From the NCBI GenBank assembly GCA_013397845.1, contig VZTG01000476.1:405009-469008 (forward strand): a stretch of 64,000 nucleotides of DNA, in the 5' to 3' direction. Made by a program: the position numbers and the translations under genes. How positions within the stretch are numbered: the stretch's first letter is position 1; every line of letters begins with the position of its first letter. A model generated the notes under the pieces. It was not told where the DNA came from. It searched no databases and saw only the letters and a program-made list of their open reading frames with translations. Origin of the DNA: Melanocharis versteri. Lineage: Eukaryota; Chordata; Aves; Passeriformes; Melanocharitidae. Positions 11,752-24,377 of the stretch are shown one piece after another.

Positions 11752-14007
11752 GTGAGTGCTTGCCAGTGACTGATCCTGCCCAAAATCCCCGTGCTTCCCC
11801 CCAAAATTCAGTGCGCGGGCTGGGAATTGCTGCTTGATAAATTAAAGCCTAAGAAGAGGAGACCAAGTATGGGGCAAAATCTCAGAAGGCCTTGAGTTTA
11901 TGTAACTATTCATAAGTTTAGGTGTTTATGTCAGTATTCCTAAGTTAGATGTTTACCTAAATCTCAGGGTTTTATAGAGGGGACCTACAAACAAAACCTT
12001 TTTGCAGCTTTTTGAGCTTGTGTGATTCTGGAATTAATTCTTAGCGTGCTGTGCTGCCAGAATTCACACTGCTCCTCCTGCCTGCATCTCTCCCTTGCAG
12101 AGCACCCACAAAAAGCACCCACAGAAGTGTTGGAGCTCAGGAAAAAGCCACCTCCACCTGTCAGTACGAAATGACAAGGTGTGGACTGGAACTAGGTACT
12201 TATTTCTAGTCAGGGCTCAAAGGTTTAAACAGACACAGCTCAGACTCCACTCTCAGGATCAAAGTCCTAAAAGCTGGGGTGGATATTTTCCTCCAAAGGC
12301 ACGGAAACTGCAGAACTCACCTGGGACAAGGCACGCAAAATAGTAAAATATTAAAATATGAGGACTACCTTAATCAGTTCCAGACCTCAAGGCTCCAGAG
12401 GCAGTCTGCCTGTGCCACGGTGAATATTAAATGACTGAGACACCTTCAGCCTACATTACCTTTCCTGGAAGGTGAGAGATGTCATTTTAACCTCCATCTC
12501 CTGGAGACTGCTCTTCCTGTAAGTGTTAAAATGACAGACCTGCTGAGGACACATAAATTAGCCCAGCTATGATCCACAGGAAATGACTGGGATTGTCACT
12601 GCTGTTCTGGTTCCCACTAGCTCTGCTTTTTCTTCTCAAGGAGTTCTGCAATTTTTTTGGGGGGTGGCTTTAAAAAGGATCATTCCAAGAGAAGGACAGG
12701 CAACAAGCAGCAGTAGCAGTAACTTCCAGACCAGAATAACAGCAGCAGGATTTTTTTCCTGCTGAGAGCTTTGGTGAAAGGCTGCCAGACTCACCTCTCT
12801 GGCACTGTTTTGTGTGCGCTGCACAGAATATTTTGTGGATGCTGCTGGGTTTTCCCACCTCAAGTGTTCTACAGGAATCTCAGGAAGAACACAGGTATAA
12901 AAATGAGAAAAAGGGGACTTTACAAATGGAAATATAAACACTGACAGACTGACAAGAATATGGACATCTATGAACCAGCCAGGACAATGAGGTGACTAAA
13001 ACAAATTCCCCTCGAGCAATGAATGAAATCCTTTTTGACTTTATAAGTGACTGTTCCTTAGTCAGAAAAGCTTCTCATCTAGACTGCGATTTCACTTCTT
13101 TTTCTCTTTCCAAATTGACATTTTGTTTCTTCTTTAGTTCATCTGAAACATTTTAGTGACTCTTAATTTATTTAAGCTTAAATGCATTTAATTTATTTAA
13201 TGGGCTATTCTGTAAGATACCGAGAGACAAAGGGAACAGAAGGAAAAAGGCTGGTTTAAAGTGTCGCTCTGCTTTACAATGAAAACTTTATCAGATTCCT
13301 TATTCTTCACACACTGACTTCCCATCTAAATCAATTTGCAATTCTAATAGCTTTTTTGGTTTTTTTTACAGCCTGGTACTTGCCACATAGAAATATGCAA
13401 GAGAGCTTTTAATTCCTAATGCCTGTTGCATCATCTAGAGTAATAACAGATACATAAAGAGGCAAAGGGAGCTCAGCCAGTGGCTTTGTTGGTGATAAAT
13501 GAGCCAATGTGTTGTGGGAACTGGCATTTAAATGAGGCAGAACAAACAGGTTTTTTGGTGCACACCTATTCAAATCCATGGAAATGCCACGATGCTCTGC
13601 TGAACGCAGACAAAGCAGCAAACAATTAATATCTCATCTCCAGGTTATCCAGGGTGTATTTTATTTGACTACATTTACTACCTTGGCATCGTGCTTGGTG
13701 GGAATACTGGAATGGAAATAAATGAACTGTGCGAATCAAAGGAACACATCCGAAATAAATTCAATTATTACATTAAATTATAGTCTATTTCATCTCCCAA
13801 GCTATGCTAAAACAGCACTGAAATGCTCCCACTGTGTCGACCATGGATAAATGCTGCAGCACAACTGACCTGCAAGGATTGCATCAAACTTTTCACAGTA
13901 TCACTAGAAATATTAATTCTAATGACATGTGCAGCAGTAAAAGAGTGCCTAATAGAAAAATTCAACATTATCAGGGATTCATAAAGTTATCTTATATTCC
14001 CATCCAG
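11752..14007 (+). other. Intron of 2.3 kb between EGF 3 and EGF 4
   Basis: No exon, repeat family or RNA gene is recognised. It ends in the acceptor ttatattcccatccag. Confidence 0.8.
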
Positions 14008-14103
14008 CTGTGTGCAATCCTGTGTGCCTGAATGGAGGAGTCTGTGTGCGGCCAAATGTGTGCTCGTGTCCTTCTGGTTTCTATGGGCCACAGTGCCAGA
14101 GAG
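14008..14103 (+). CDS. VWDE: EGF-like domain 4, 96-bp phase 1-1 exon
   Basis: The exon lies between atattcccatccag and agag|gtaaga. With the G from 11751 it reads AVCNPVCLNGGVCVRP, then NVCSCPSGFYGPQCQR, a textbook short EGF with six cysteines and the NGG turn. It is the clearest match to the CxPxCxNGGxCVxPNVCxCPSGWxG consensus shared by the array. The adjacent intron is the longest in the window and contains the assembly gap, so a missing neighbour exon cannot be excluded. Confidence 0.94.
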
Positions 14104-15123
14104 GTAAGAAAGTTCTATTTATCATCTTGATAAAGGGCCCAGGCTCAAAATATAAATATCACCTCTAACATTGCCTACCCCCACATGAAATATATCCAGA
14201 GACTCTCCTTGTCATAACTCCGTGTGCTCCTTTGTTGTTGCAGTCTGTCATAAATCCACATTTTATTGTTCCTGATGGTACTGGGAAGGAGTAAGCTCTT
14301 ATTTGTGATGCCATTAATGGTAACTAAATAATGACTCTAAAACTGTCTAAGTCAGTGGTATCCCTAATTAGCAACTATTCAATTAAATGTTAAGGCATGG
14401 CTGCACCTTGTTCATTTTGGTACCCTGTGGTGTGTACTATTCTGTGTTTCAGAGCCAGGTGATAATTTATCTTTAAATGGGGCTCACAATATCACCTACT
14501 CGACCACCTTAAAGTGTTGTGGATGGGAGACTTCTGCAGGACTTCATCAGACCCCTGCTTAAAAATCTGATCTGATATTGCTCTGGTTGAGCAGGACCTG
14601 ATTTGGAATCCCTGTCCTAGACTGAGAGCTCTAAACTGAGGCTGACAGCATCCTGGGCCTCTTGCTCACTCTGTGCTGCAGGAGCCAAATTAATGAATCC
14701 TTTAATGACCCAGTGTCTCAGGCAGAACACAGAAGAAAGAAAACTTAAGGCCCAAGTAGCTGAGAGATCCCTGTTTTAACACCACTCGCTTTTCTTTTTT
14801 CAACAGGGCTCCAGTAACTCCTCCTGAATCTGGGAATATAAATGCACCCTTATTATCAAAACCAATATTAAAAGTTCTTCGGTCTTTCTCTCTTTTGTTT
14901 CCCTGGACCTCCTAGATGAATGTGGTCCTGATGCATATTTTTGCAAGTGAATGATTCACACACAGAAATCTAATTGCAAATGGATCTTGCTGGAAATGCT
15001 CTGTTTTTACGATGTTGGGGGTGAAGGAGAGAGTGACAGTGATACAGACAGTAACTTGATGATCTTGCTCTTGAGTTGAGCATAGAAGGTGATTTGAAAC
15101 ATCTAGGTGATTTGAAATTTTTT

Positions 15124-15360
15124 NNNNNNNNNNNNNNNNNNNNNNNNNNNNNNNNNNNNNNNNNNNNNNNNNNNNNNNNNNNNNNNNNNNNNNNNNNNNN
15201 NNNNNNNNNNNNNNNNNNNNNNNNNNNNNNNNNNNNNNNNNNNNNNNNNNNNNNNNNNNNNNNNNNNNNNNNNNNNNNNNNNNNNNNNNNNNNNNNNNNN
15301 NNNNNNNNNNNNNNNNNNNNNNNNNNNNNNNNNNNNNNNNNNNNNNNNNNNNNNNNNNNN
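15124..15360. other. Assembly gap (237 N)
   Basis: Unresolved bases inside the long intron. The left flank ends in a T run and the right flank starts ttccacag. The true length may differ from 237. Confidence 0.99.
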
Positions 15361-18298
15361 TTCCACAGAATATTTAGCCTGTATTTATGCTGTGATCATC
15401 TATATTTCTACCAGAGCCCATAAAGCTCTATGTAATATCCAAAATCAACTTGTTAATTAAAATAAGTCAAGTCAAAGTTGGGAGGAGAACATTTTGCTGG
15501 AATCCTCTCTAAATATTTCATGCATTAAAAATGAGTAACATTCGTATTTGGAGATTAATTAATTATTTTGCATGAAAGATTTTTGGGGGAGAAAATTGCA
15601 GCCAAAGGCCGAGAAGCTGATCCTTAAAAATATTAGAACATCGTAGTTCCAACTTAATTAAGGTAATTGGTTAATAGCACTTCATCTTTGAATTTGCTCT
15701 TGTCACTGAAAACTCCCTTTTCACGTTACCATCAGTATTAATATTTGATTCTTCTATTCTTCTGGGGAAATAGGTTATTTTGACACTTTTACAGACTCAA
15801 TTGCTCAACAATATCTGTCAGCCAGGGAGTTTAGGGCATGTATGTGAAAACTTTTCTTTTATTATTATTTCTTAATCAGTTTGAAATTGGCAAGAGGGGA
15901 GCTGTGAAAACAACCATTCTTGGCAGGAAGACTCTGTACATTTCCCGAGCATTTTATGTCTCTCACACACAGAGGAAAAAAAGCCAGTAAAAAATTCCCT
16001 GCAGCAACAAAAGGCCTCTCATTCCCCACTCTGCAGCTCTCCCCTCCTTCAGCAGGGAGGGTCGTGATGCACAGTGCACAATTGAATAGTCTGTTCTGGC
16101 AGGAATGTGCTGGAGGGAGAAAAAAGGAGGAAAAAAACGTATGTTTGGCATCTTGTTTTTGAGGTTAGAGAACATTAGAAAAGTGCTGTTTCCAGCTTTA
16201 AACACCCTGCCACATCTCCAGGCAGATCAAAGGGAAGCGCACTGATGGTGGCTGCAGCCTAGCAAAGCTCTCCCTGGAATCCTCCAAACTCCACCAACCC
16301 ACAGCAGGTTTCTTTCCACTTTCCAAAAGTTTCTGAGGTTTTGTGGTCCATCTTGGTATAATCTTTTGCAAAAATGCTTTTTGAGATGATGAAAATATTT
16401 TTGTTCTGTCTGATGCAAGCCTCCATTCTACTTCAATAAATGCTATTTAGTCCGGTTTGTTTAGCCTAGTGTTATAAAAACTTAAATAAAGGACCTGTGA
16501 ATGTGATGAATGAAGAGAAACATAATTAAGTAGAAGGAAAACACAACTTTTTGCTGATTCTTACTGGCCACTGACTGTTAATTGGCGAAAAATGTTGAGT
16601 AATGTTTCTTTCTTTCCTGCCTGAAATCAACAGCACATGGGACAAGTATCAAGATCCATCAAAAGTAGTTTATTCACAAGATTTCCATAACAAGCAGTTT
16701 CTCTCAGGGCTGTATGTCTTCTTATTGTTGTTATACAGAATAACTTCTCTCTCCTCTGGCAGGGGTTCCAGATTTTGCAGCTCCTCTGGAGCAGAAGCCT
16801 GCAGGGCACAGCAGAAGTCAGTCTCAGCTGACCTCTGCAAGCTTTCCTCCACAGAAAATGGAGAAAACCAGTGCTCCCAGCAGTGGGAGGCTGCTCTCTG
16901 TCCCATGAACCTCTCAGAGTTCAAATGCAGAACGTATCTCATCCCTTTTTCAGGCATGATTTCCTATCATCTTCCATCGAGCATAGACCAGATTGGGGGA
17001 TTAAATAATATATGTGGCATACATTGAAAGGCTAAAAGTGTAAACACAGGCACATGTTCCTAACTCACTTACACACAGACAAATGAAAAAGTGGAGAATA
17101 AATCCCCAGCATGGAGAAATCCCACTACCCAACCCCTTTTTTCTTAAATAAAACATATAAAAACTATCATAATATCCATTTTGACATTCCAAAAAGAGCT
17201 GATGTGTCATGTAGCTCATTCTGCAGTGTCACTAGCAGTAAACATATCTCCTTTCACACATTTATCAAGTTAATTTTGATAATCCTGGGGCCACCTGGGG
17301 TAGCTGACTGAGCAGAGGTGAGACAGCCCCATGGGCTGTGTGCTCAGAAATCCAGCTGGGAGACTTTTTGTGCAGTGCTTCTGCTGACCTTCCTGGGAGG
17401 GGTATGGCAAGAAGGACTCAGGAAAAAACAGCAGATTTCTACTTTACAGAGGGGTTTTTTTCTGGATTTGAGCATCTTTCCTGTTGAACTTTAAGGACTC
17501 CCTGTAATGCAGCTGAGCCCTGAGTTGCACAGAACATTTCAGCTTGCTCAGAGTTGTAATATCCGCAAAAAGAGTAAGGAAAAGAAATTCATATATCAGG
17601 ATAGAAAAGCTGCGATCAGATGTGAAGTTTACTGGAAGTTTAACACTGCATCATCTCCCATCTCCAAACCACCAGGACAATGTCAGAGAGACTGCTAAAG
17701 GAGAACCTGTGCCTCAAATCACACCTCAGCGGTGTCCCCTGTTGCTGCCAGGTGACCCCACATTGAGAAATGTACAAGTGGCTTAGCCACGATGAGGAAT
17801 GCGACAATTCTTAGAAAAACAATTCCTTTTGAAGGGTTTTATGATTATTTTAATTGTTCTTTGCACTCTGAATAGGAAATTGCAGTGTCCTTATGGACTT
17901 TTACATTTCTAGTACAGTTTCAAACACCTCTGACAGCAAATCAGGTTTACTATGTCCTTACACTGAGTCTATAATCTTAGAAATTTGGGGTGGATTTATT
18001 ACCTGCCTAATAAAACCTACCAAGATAGAGTGAGTAAACTTAATACTAAGGCAGACAAATTGGCAGTTTATTCAATGTTGTCATTGGTTGATATGTTGAT
18101 AGCATTCCCACTGCTTTTAGACATTTCTCTTTCCTTCTTAATGTCTCACCAGCACGGGCAGAGAAAGAAAAGCTTCTGTTTAATTTTGGCAGCTCCAGAT
18201 TCTCAATTGAAGGAGATAATTAAAACTAAAAGCCACAAAACCTGTCAAAGGCAGGTTATTTTTGAACTGAAACCAAACAGGCTATCGGTTTATGGATT

Positions 18299-18385
18299 AG
18301 GATTTTCACTTTCGTCCCTGTACAGTTTGGAACTTCTGCCTTATGATTTTTAGTTTCATCCCTGTACAGTTTGGAATTTCTAATG
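18299..18385. repeat. 44-bp direct tandem duplication
   Basis: The sequence ttcgtccctgtacagtttgg at 18311 recurs as ttcatccctgtacagtttgg at 18355, with similar flanks (aacttct versus aatttct). There are two copies with a 44-bp period and only a few differences, which suggests a fairly recent local duplication. Confidence 0.8.
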
Positions 18386-21300
18386 CTGTCTGCACGACAG
18401 CCAAAAACGTGCAGGACAGAGCAGTGGCACCATGTCTTTTCTATTCGAGCTCGCTTTCCTTTGCTCCCTGAGAGTGTGGAGAAAGGCATCCAGCCTGAAA
18501 GTTTGTGTTTTTTATCGAAATAAACGTCACTCCAATACCCCAAAAAGGGGAAATCAGCGAGGTGTGGTTGGCTGCCAGCTGCAATAAGTGCCCGGTGATC
18601 AGGCAAAGCAGACACCCACACCCCGGGTGCGAGGGTGGCAGCGCTGACAGGGAAATGTGTGGTTGTGCCTCAGCAATCTACGACCTCCTATCCTCACTTG
18701 AGAAGGATTGTTTCCAGTATAATCAGTCTTGTTGAGAGGGAAGAGGTAAATGCTGGCAGCACCTCAAAATAAAATATATTTCTGGATCAATTTTGCATGC
18801 AACAAGCACACTCGGGCGCTAACACTAAAGAAAAACTGTTTGTGCAGCGGCTTGAATTCCCTTTTGAAAAACACGGCTTTAACAATCCTGGGATGTCACC
18901 GCTTTTCACGAGGCTTTAAAGCAAGGTTCTGGCTGATTTCTACTGCGTCCCTACAAAAATTATAAACAAAGACAACACAGTAGGTTTCCTTTATTTACTA
19001 CGTGTATTTTCATAGGGCTGCTCTACAAACAACCTTTAAAACTGAAACCCCATAAAAGCCGAGTTTTCTTATGAAAGGTTGGAATGAAGGGAAGAGGAGA
19101 AGAAGAGGGATTCATGGGACCACACATCCTTTCCTCTGCTGCCTGCTTCTTGTGACTGCATCTCTGAGTGAAAAAAGGCGAGCCACAGCTCCCTCTGGAG
19201 CTCATCAGCAAGCAGAGGTCACGGGAAAACTGCTGAGCATCTTCCTCCTCCCTTTTCCAGCACACCAGGCACACCTGGAGCCGGACCTCGGCCCCTCTTT
19301 TGGCATTACCTCATGGCCAAGCAACACAGCCAAAGACCCGGGGTTTGCTCACCGTTCAAAACCGAGAGCAAGTTTCTCTGTGCATCTGTTTCATTGTGTC
19401 AGGCTCAATCCCGACGACTTTGTATCACATAAATCATCGCACGGACGCTGGGACTTTGCAGATTGGATCTCAGAGTTAGGAGATAGCTATCTCTCCATTT
19501 CGGTAATTCCTGCAGCCAGGATTTATAGCCAATTCGCTGTGTGCAATATAAGTCACAGTCATTCCTCCAGCTCCGCTTGCTCCTCTTCCCTCCTCCTTTC
19601 TCTTCCCTTCCCAGTAGCATGAGGACTTTCCTTGCATGAGAGCTAGAGGCAAACTAATTGGAAATGTGAACGCTGGGTTTCAAAGGCAGCTTTTTGCTAA
19701 GCAATGTCATATTGTGAAAGTCACTGCTTTCCCACATTCCAGCCTTCCCGTGTAATGTTTCTGTACATTACTGCCTCGCCAGCTGCATAAGCAGGAAGTT
19801 TTACTGCTCAACAAATCAGACTCCCACCGAGTTGTCATCTTGACACTGTGTGATATATTCTCTGAAATGTCTTCACTGAGTAGCCAGATTGACTTAAGCT
19901 ATCAAAAAATCAGCCAGTCTGCAAGCTGAAGGTCCAGCAAACCCTCCCACACAAACAAGCAGGGAACAAACCACGCATCTCATCCAAACGGATGGAGGAA
20001 TCATTTGCATCAGACTTGCTTTTCATACGGCAAGGATGTGCTTAAGAGCAACAAGTGTTTGTCTAAGATTCCTGGATGGCAAATAAGCTTGAACAGCGGG
20101 TGTTTGGAAGTAAATGAGCAGCTGCTTATAGCAAAGAGACCTGTAACTTCCTGTTCAAAGCATTAGTTATGCAACAAAATACAAAGATATGCAGGCTGGC
20201 TTGTGGCCTGGTTGGTGCCCAGTCTGGAGACACAGGAAAAGGAAACACTGGTCTCAGTCCTTCCTTGATTTTCCAGTCTATGTAACAGAATAGGTTCATA
20301 CTGGATGTCATCTTCCTCCCCTGGGCAGGAAACACAACAGAAGATGAACAAATAAAAAAATCAGGCTACTGCTGTCTTCCCCATTCAGCTGAACAAAACA
20401 TGATCTGTGTATTTTGCCTGGGGGGAACAGGGAGAGCTGTGACTCCCCAGAGGAAGAGATAGAGCCCAACAGGAGAAGGTGACTCATGGCACAACCTGGT
20501 TTTTGGTCTGCTCTCAGAGCAGAGCTCCTCACTGCTCACTCTTAGTAAGGATTTGTGACAAAACCATTAGTCGGCCTTTCTTAAAAACTAATTTTTTTTT
20601 CATATATATGTAGCTGATGCAGTTATTCTAATAGGGGGTTTGAGCACATGCATCTGTCTGAATTAATTTTTCAGGAAGGGAACAAGAATACATCTGGGTA
20701 AGAACTGAATATATTTCCTAAATAAGCCCAAAAGCCTTATTAAATTTTTTATTCATTCCATAAGCAGAACATTCCCAGACTACAGTATGAATTTTACTAG
20801 AGTAGAACATCTAAATTTTGATATTCTTTACCTGTATCTTAAATGCACTGAAGGAATGTGCCAGATCTGCTGCTGTATGTAAAAGCATGCCTAGAGCAAA
20901 AGAAAAGGGATTCCTAAATTACTGCATCTCTCTTTGCAGTGGGCTTCTGTGTGAGGGTAAGTGCTTTTTGTCCACTAATTGATTTAAGAAACAATACTTT
21001 GGGGGGTCTATTTTTGACCAAAATATTTTCTAAATGTCTCTTTAAAAAGGAGCAATAGATCTACCACTTGAAATGCCCAGAGGACAGATGGTCATGGAGA
21101 TTAATGTTGTCTGTTTATCCACAAAAAGACACAGGCGAGACAATACTCTCCAGCACTGATTTCCATGTAAGCTCAAGCTCATTTCTGAGGCAGATAATAA
21201 TGGGGTGATGAACAGATTAGTGCAGTGCCAGTGCAGGCAGCAGTCCTGTTCCAAACTTCCTGACCAGGTTCTTACTTTTTGGCTGGCTCACCAGCCAGAC

Positions 21301-24300
21301 CACTGTGGCCTGTGGCTGCTCTCCTTCTCCTGAGAGCTGAATCTCCCTTTTCCTTTGCACAGATGAAAATGAACCAGATGCACCAAGCACAGGCAGTGCC
21401 TTGGCCCACTCAGGGCAAGGAGAATGTGCCCAAATGGCCTAAACTGCAGGTCATCCTCAAGCACAGAGCTGCAAAAACAATCAACAGAGGGGAAACTCTG
21501 TGTGAGTCCTCTTTCACTCATCATTCAGGCATGACAAGAAAGTAGCGCAACAGAACAATTTATACACAGGCTGGAATGGTTCTCTGACCTAATAAAACAC
21601 AGAGCATTCTTCAATGAAGAGAAAATGTTACCAGACTCAAGCCTCTAACAATTTGGGAATACGAGCTGTGCTGAGAGTATACTTTGCAATTCCCTACATT
21701 AATTATACACTAACAGTTGCAAAGATGAGAATAAAGTAGAGCTACAGTCTCTTTCAAATTAATAGTGCTGCAATCAGACTAAAACCAGTCTGTAAATGAG
21801 AGAAAGGATTTACTAATGATCTCAAAATCTCACAGTTCCTAGCAGAATATTCCCCAAATGTCCAAATGTGCACGTACACATGCTTATTTTGTTGGTGGTG
21901 GTTTCATTCTGAAAGATGCTGAAGTACTTTGCAGGTATCCCAAAATCATACCGTGGCATGTCAGGAGTTTCAACTGACGACAGATAACAGGCAAAATGAA
22001 GACCATGAGACCAAGAGGGAGAGACATTTCAGCCCAAGGAGAGTGGGGCGTCCCCTGCCTGTATTGCAGTGACAACCCCCCACTGGTTTCCTGAGGTTTA
22101 GGAGCCTTGCCGACCGCTCCCTACCAGGGAATCTTTTGGAGGTACAGATGGAGAGATCAGGATCCTCCTCAGTTGATAGAAAATGTTATCAGCTGCTGAG
22201 AGTGACGTGACAGCAAACAGGGATGCAGGGCATTGCACACTGGCTCTGGGAGTGCAGTCTAGCAGCTCAGTAGTTTTTCCATACAGTAGTAATTATTTTT
22301 CTCATTTTTACTGGACTAATAACTAAATTAGATTTATTTCCTGCTTTAATATCTCTAAAAGGCCCCATAAGTATATCAGAGTACACATCAGAATGAAGAC
22401 CCAGACATAATTAGGCAAAGCACTGACATTGCTCTGCTATCTATATGGTTTACAATTTTTCTGACCATTTTTTCTTCTGAAATGTGTGCTAGGTCATGCA
22501 AAGTAACTCTGATTGCTAGAGCTCTGTGGTAAAGTGAATATATTAGAAATGCAAACTGTCACCACAACCATCACAATTACATTTACAGCTCCCTCAGTGT
22601 CTTGTAGTAATTTGTTCTCCCGCACTGCATCCCTCAGAGGTCTCTAGCAGATTATTTTTTACTATTCAGAAAGGTAATTTATCGAAGAAGTGCTTTGCAT
22701 CTCCGTCAGAGGTACGTGAAGCGAGAAATAGGGACGAGCAAACCTCAAAATGATTGGTAGTTTGATATGGATAAGGATCCAAATTTTAGAGCGCTGCACA
22801 AAATTTGCAATTTTGTTACATGACAAGTATTCTTTCTCCTTAAAATTTAATCTCTGGCTGTAATTACTGACATTCAGTGGATCACACATCCGAGGTTACT
22901 CAGACAGAGCTTGCAGAGAAAGTTATTTCTTTATTTACAAACCCAAATCAACACAGACAACGAATTTCAGATAAAATCAAGCTGTGGAACAACATATGTG
23001 CCTAAAACTCAGCATGGGCAAAACTATTTCCTCGCTGCCCTTAGAAGCAGAAGAAAGGGGACTAGAAATTGCTGGTGTCCCAAATCCATAACATGTTTTT
23101 CAGAGCTGTGTGCATTTGGGACCTTCACAGCAGCAGATATATTGGTACATCCATCTCGCTAATGATCTGTTGAGCATCAGTTATACCCTCTAAAGGGTGA
23201 ATGACATTTTTTTACCTCCACTAGCTTCTGCCAGTAGAATCCGAACAATGGTGCCCTTTGTTAGGAGCATCTTATTTTGGCCAGAACACACCCATTTGGG
23301 GATTTTTAAATTTTTTTTTAATTTTTTGAAGGATTGGCGATCATTCAGCAAGATCAAATCTTTATTTGGAGCCTAGAAGCATCCAAGCAATTGTTTCCTT
23401 TCTGCAGTCAGGATAACGTTTTGTCTGAGCTGTGCTGCTTGGGTGCATAATGCACCCGGAGAGATGGGGAACCTTCTTCCAGTCGATAATTGAACTGGGC
23501 TGTTTTGTGAAACTGCTGGCCTGACCTTCCAGTTCGTGTCCTGTGAAAAAGATCAGCAACTTCCCTACACTTCAAGGCTGCAGTATCATGATTGTGCCAT
23601 TCCTGGCACAGAGCTTCTCCACGCTTTTTTTCTGTTTTATCAATAGGTGATATATTTTACTTACAAACACTGGAAAGGGCTAGAAGTGCCAGCTTTAACA
23701 CAAAATCCGCTTCTTTAACATTTACTGGTTTCATTTTTGTCCACAGCTCGGCTTCTGCCAGCTGTATTTTACTGACAAGACCCGTCAGTGATAATTTTAA
23801 ATCTGTCCCATGCTCTGTGTCCGTTCTGGGTCGTATCTCCCCAGACACAGCTTTTGAGAATGTCACACCAAATCAAGGCAACCACTAGGCAGCAAGGAGG
23901 AAAGAAACATTAAAACAACATGTACCCGTAGAAAAAACAAACCTGAGACTGATCAAGCTCCCTGCTCTTCAAAAGAGCAGTAGAACAAGTTGAAATATGC
24001 ACCGGACCCACAGAGAAGTCATCAGTTCAAAACTAACACCAGCCAGAAATAAAAGCAGTGCCTGTGAATCACCCAGAAATGTCAGCACAGGGATGGTGAC
24101 TGAAGGGATAAGTTGAAGTATGTATCTACCAGTAGGTGTTCTTTTGGCATTCCGTGTTCTTTGTCAGCAAGATACAGCCTGATGCATTGCCTTAGCTGGC
24201 CCGCACAGATGTTACTGCCTGAGGCTGTTTTCTCTCTTCCATCCAAAGGCAGGATGCACCCAGAAGCAGGTCAATTTACTCAGCTTCTACAGGACAAAGT

Positions 24301-24377
24301 AAGAAAAAAAAAAAAAAAGAAAAAAAAAAAAAGAAAAAGGAAAGAAAGAAAGAAAAAGAAAAGAAAGAAAGGAAAAG
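24301..24377. repeat. Poly-purine (A/G) simple repeat
   Basis: An all-purine tract of A runs grading into GAAA tetranucleotides. It also creates an artificial lysine-rich open frame that is not a gene. Confidence 0.95.

Noticed and set aside
15076..15423. Open frames running through the N block
   Set aside because: They exist only because N is not read as a stop.
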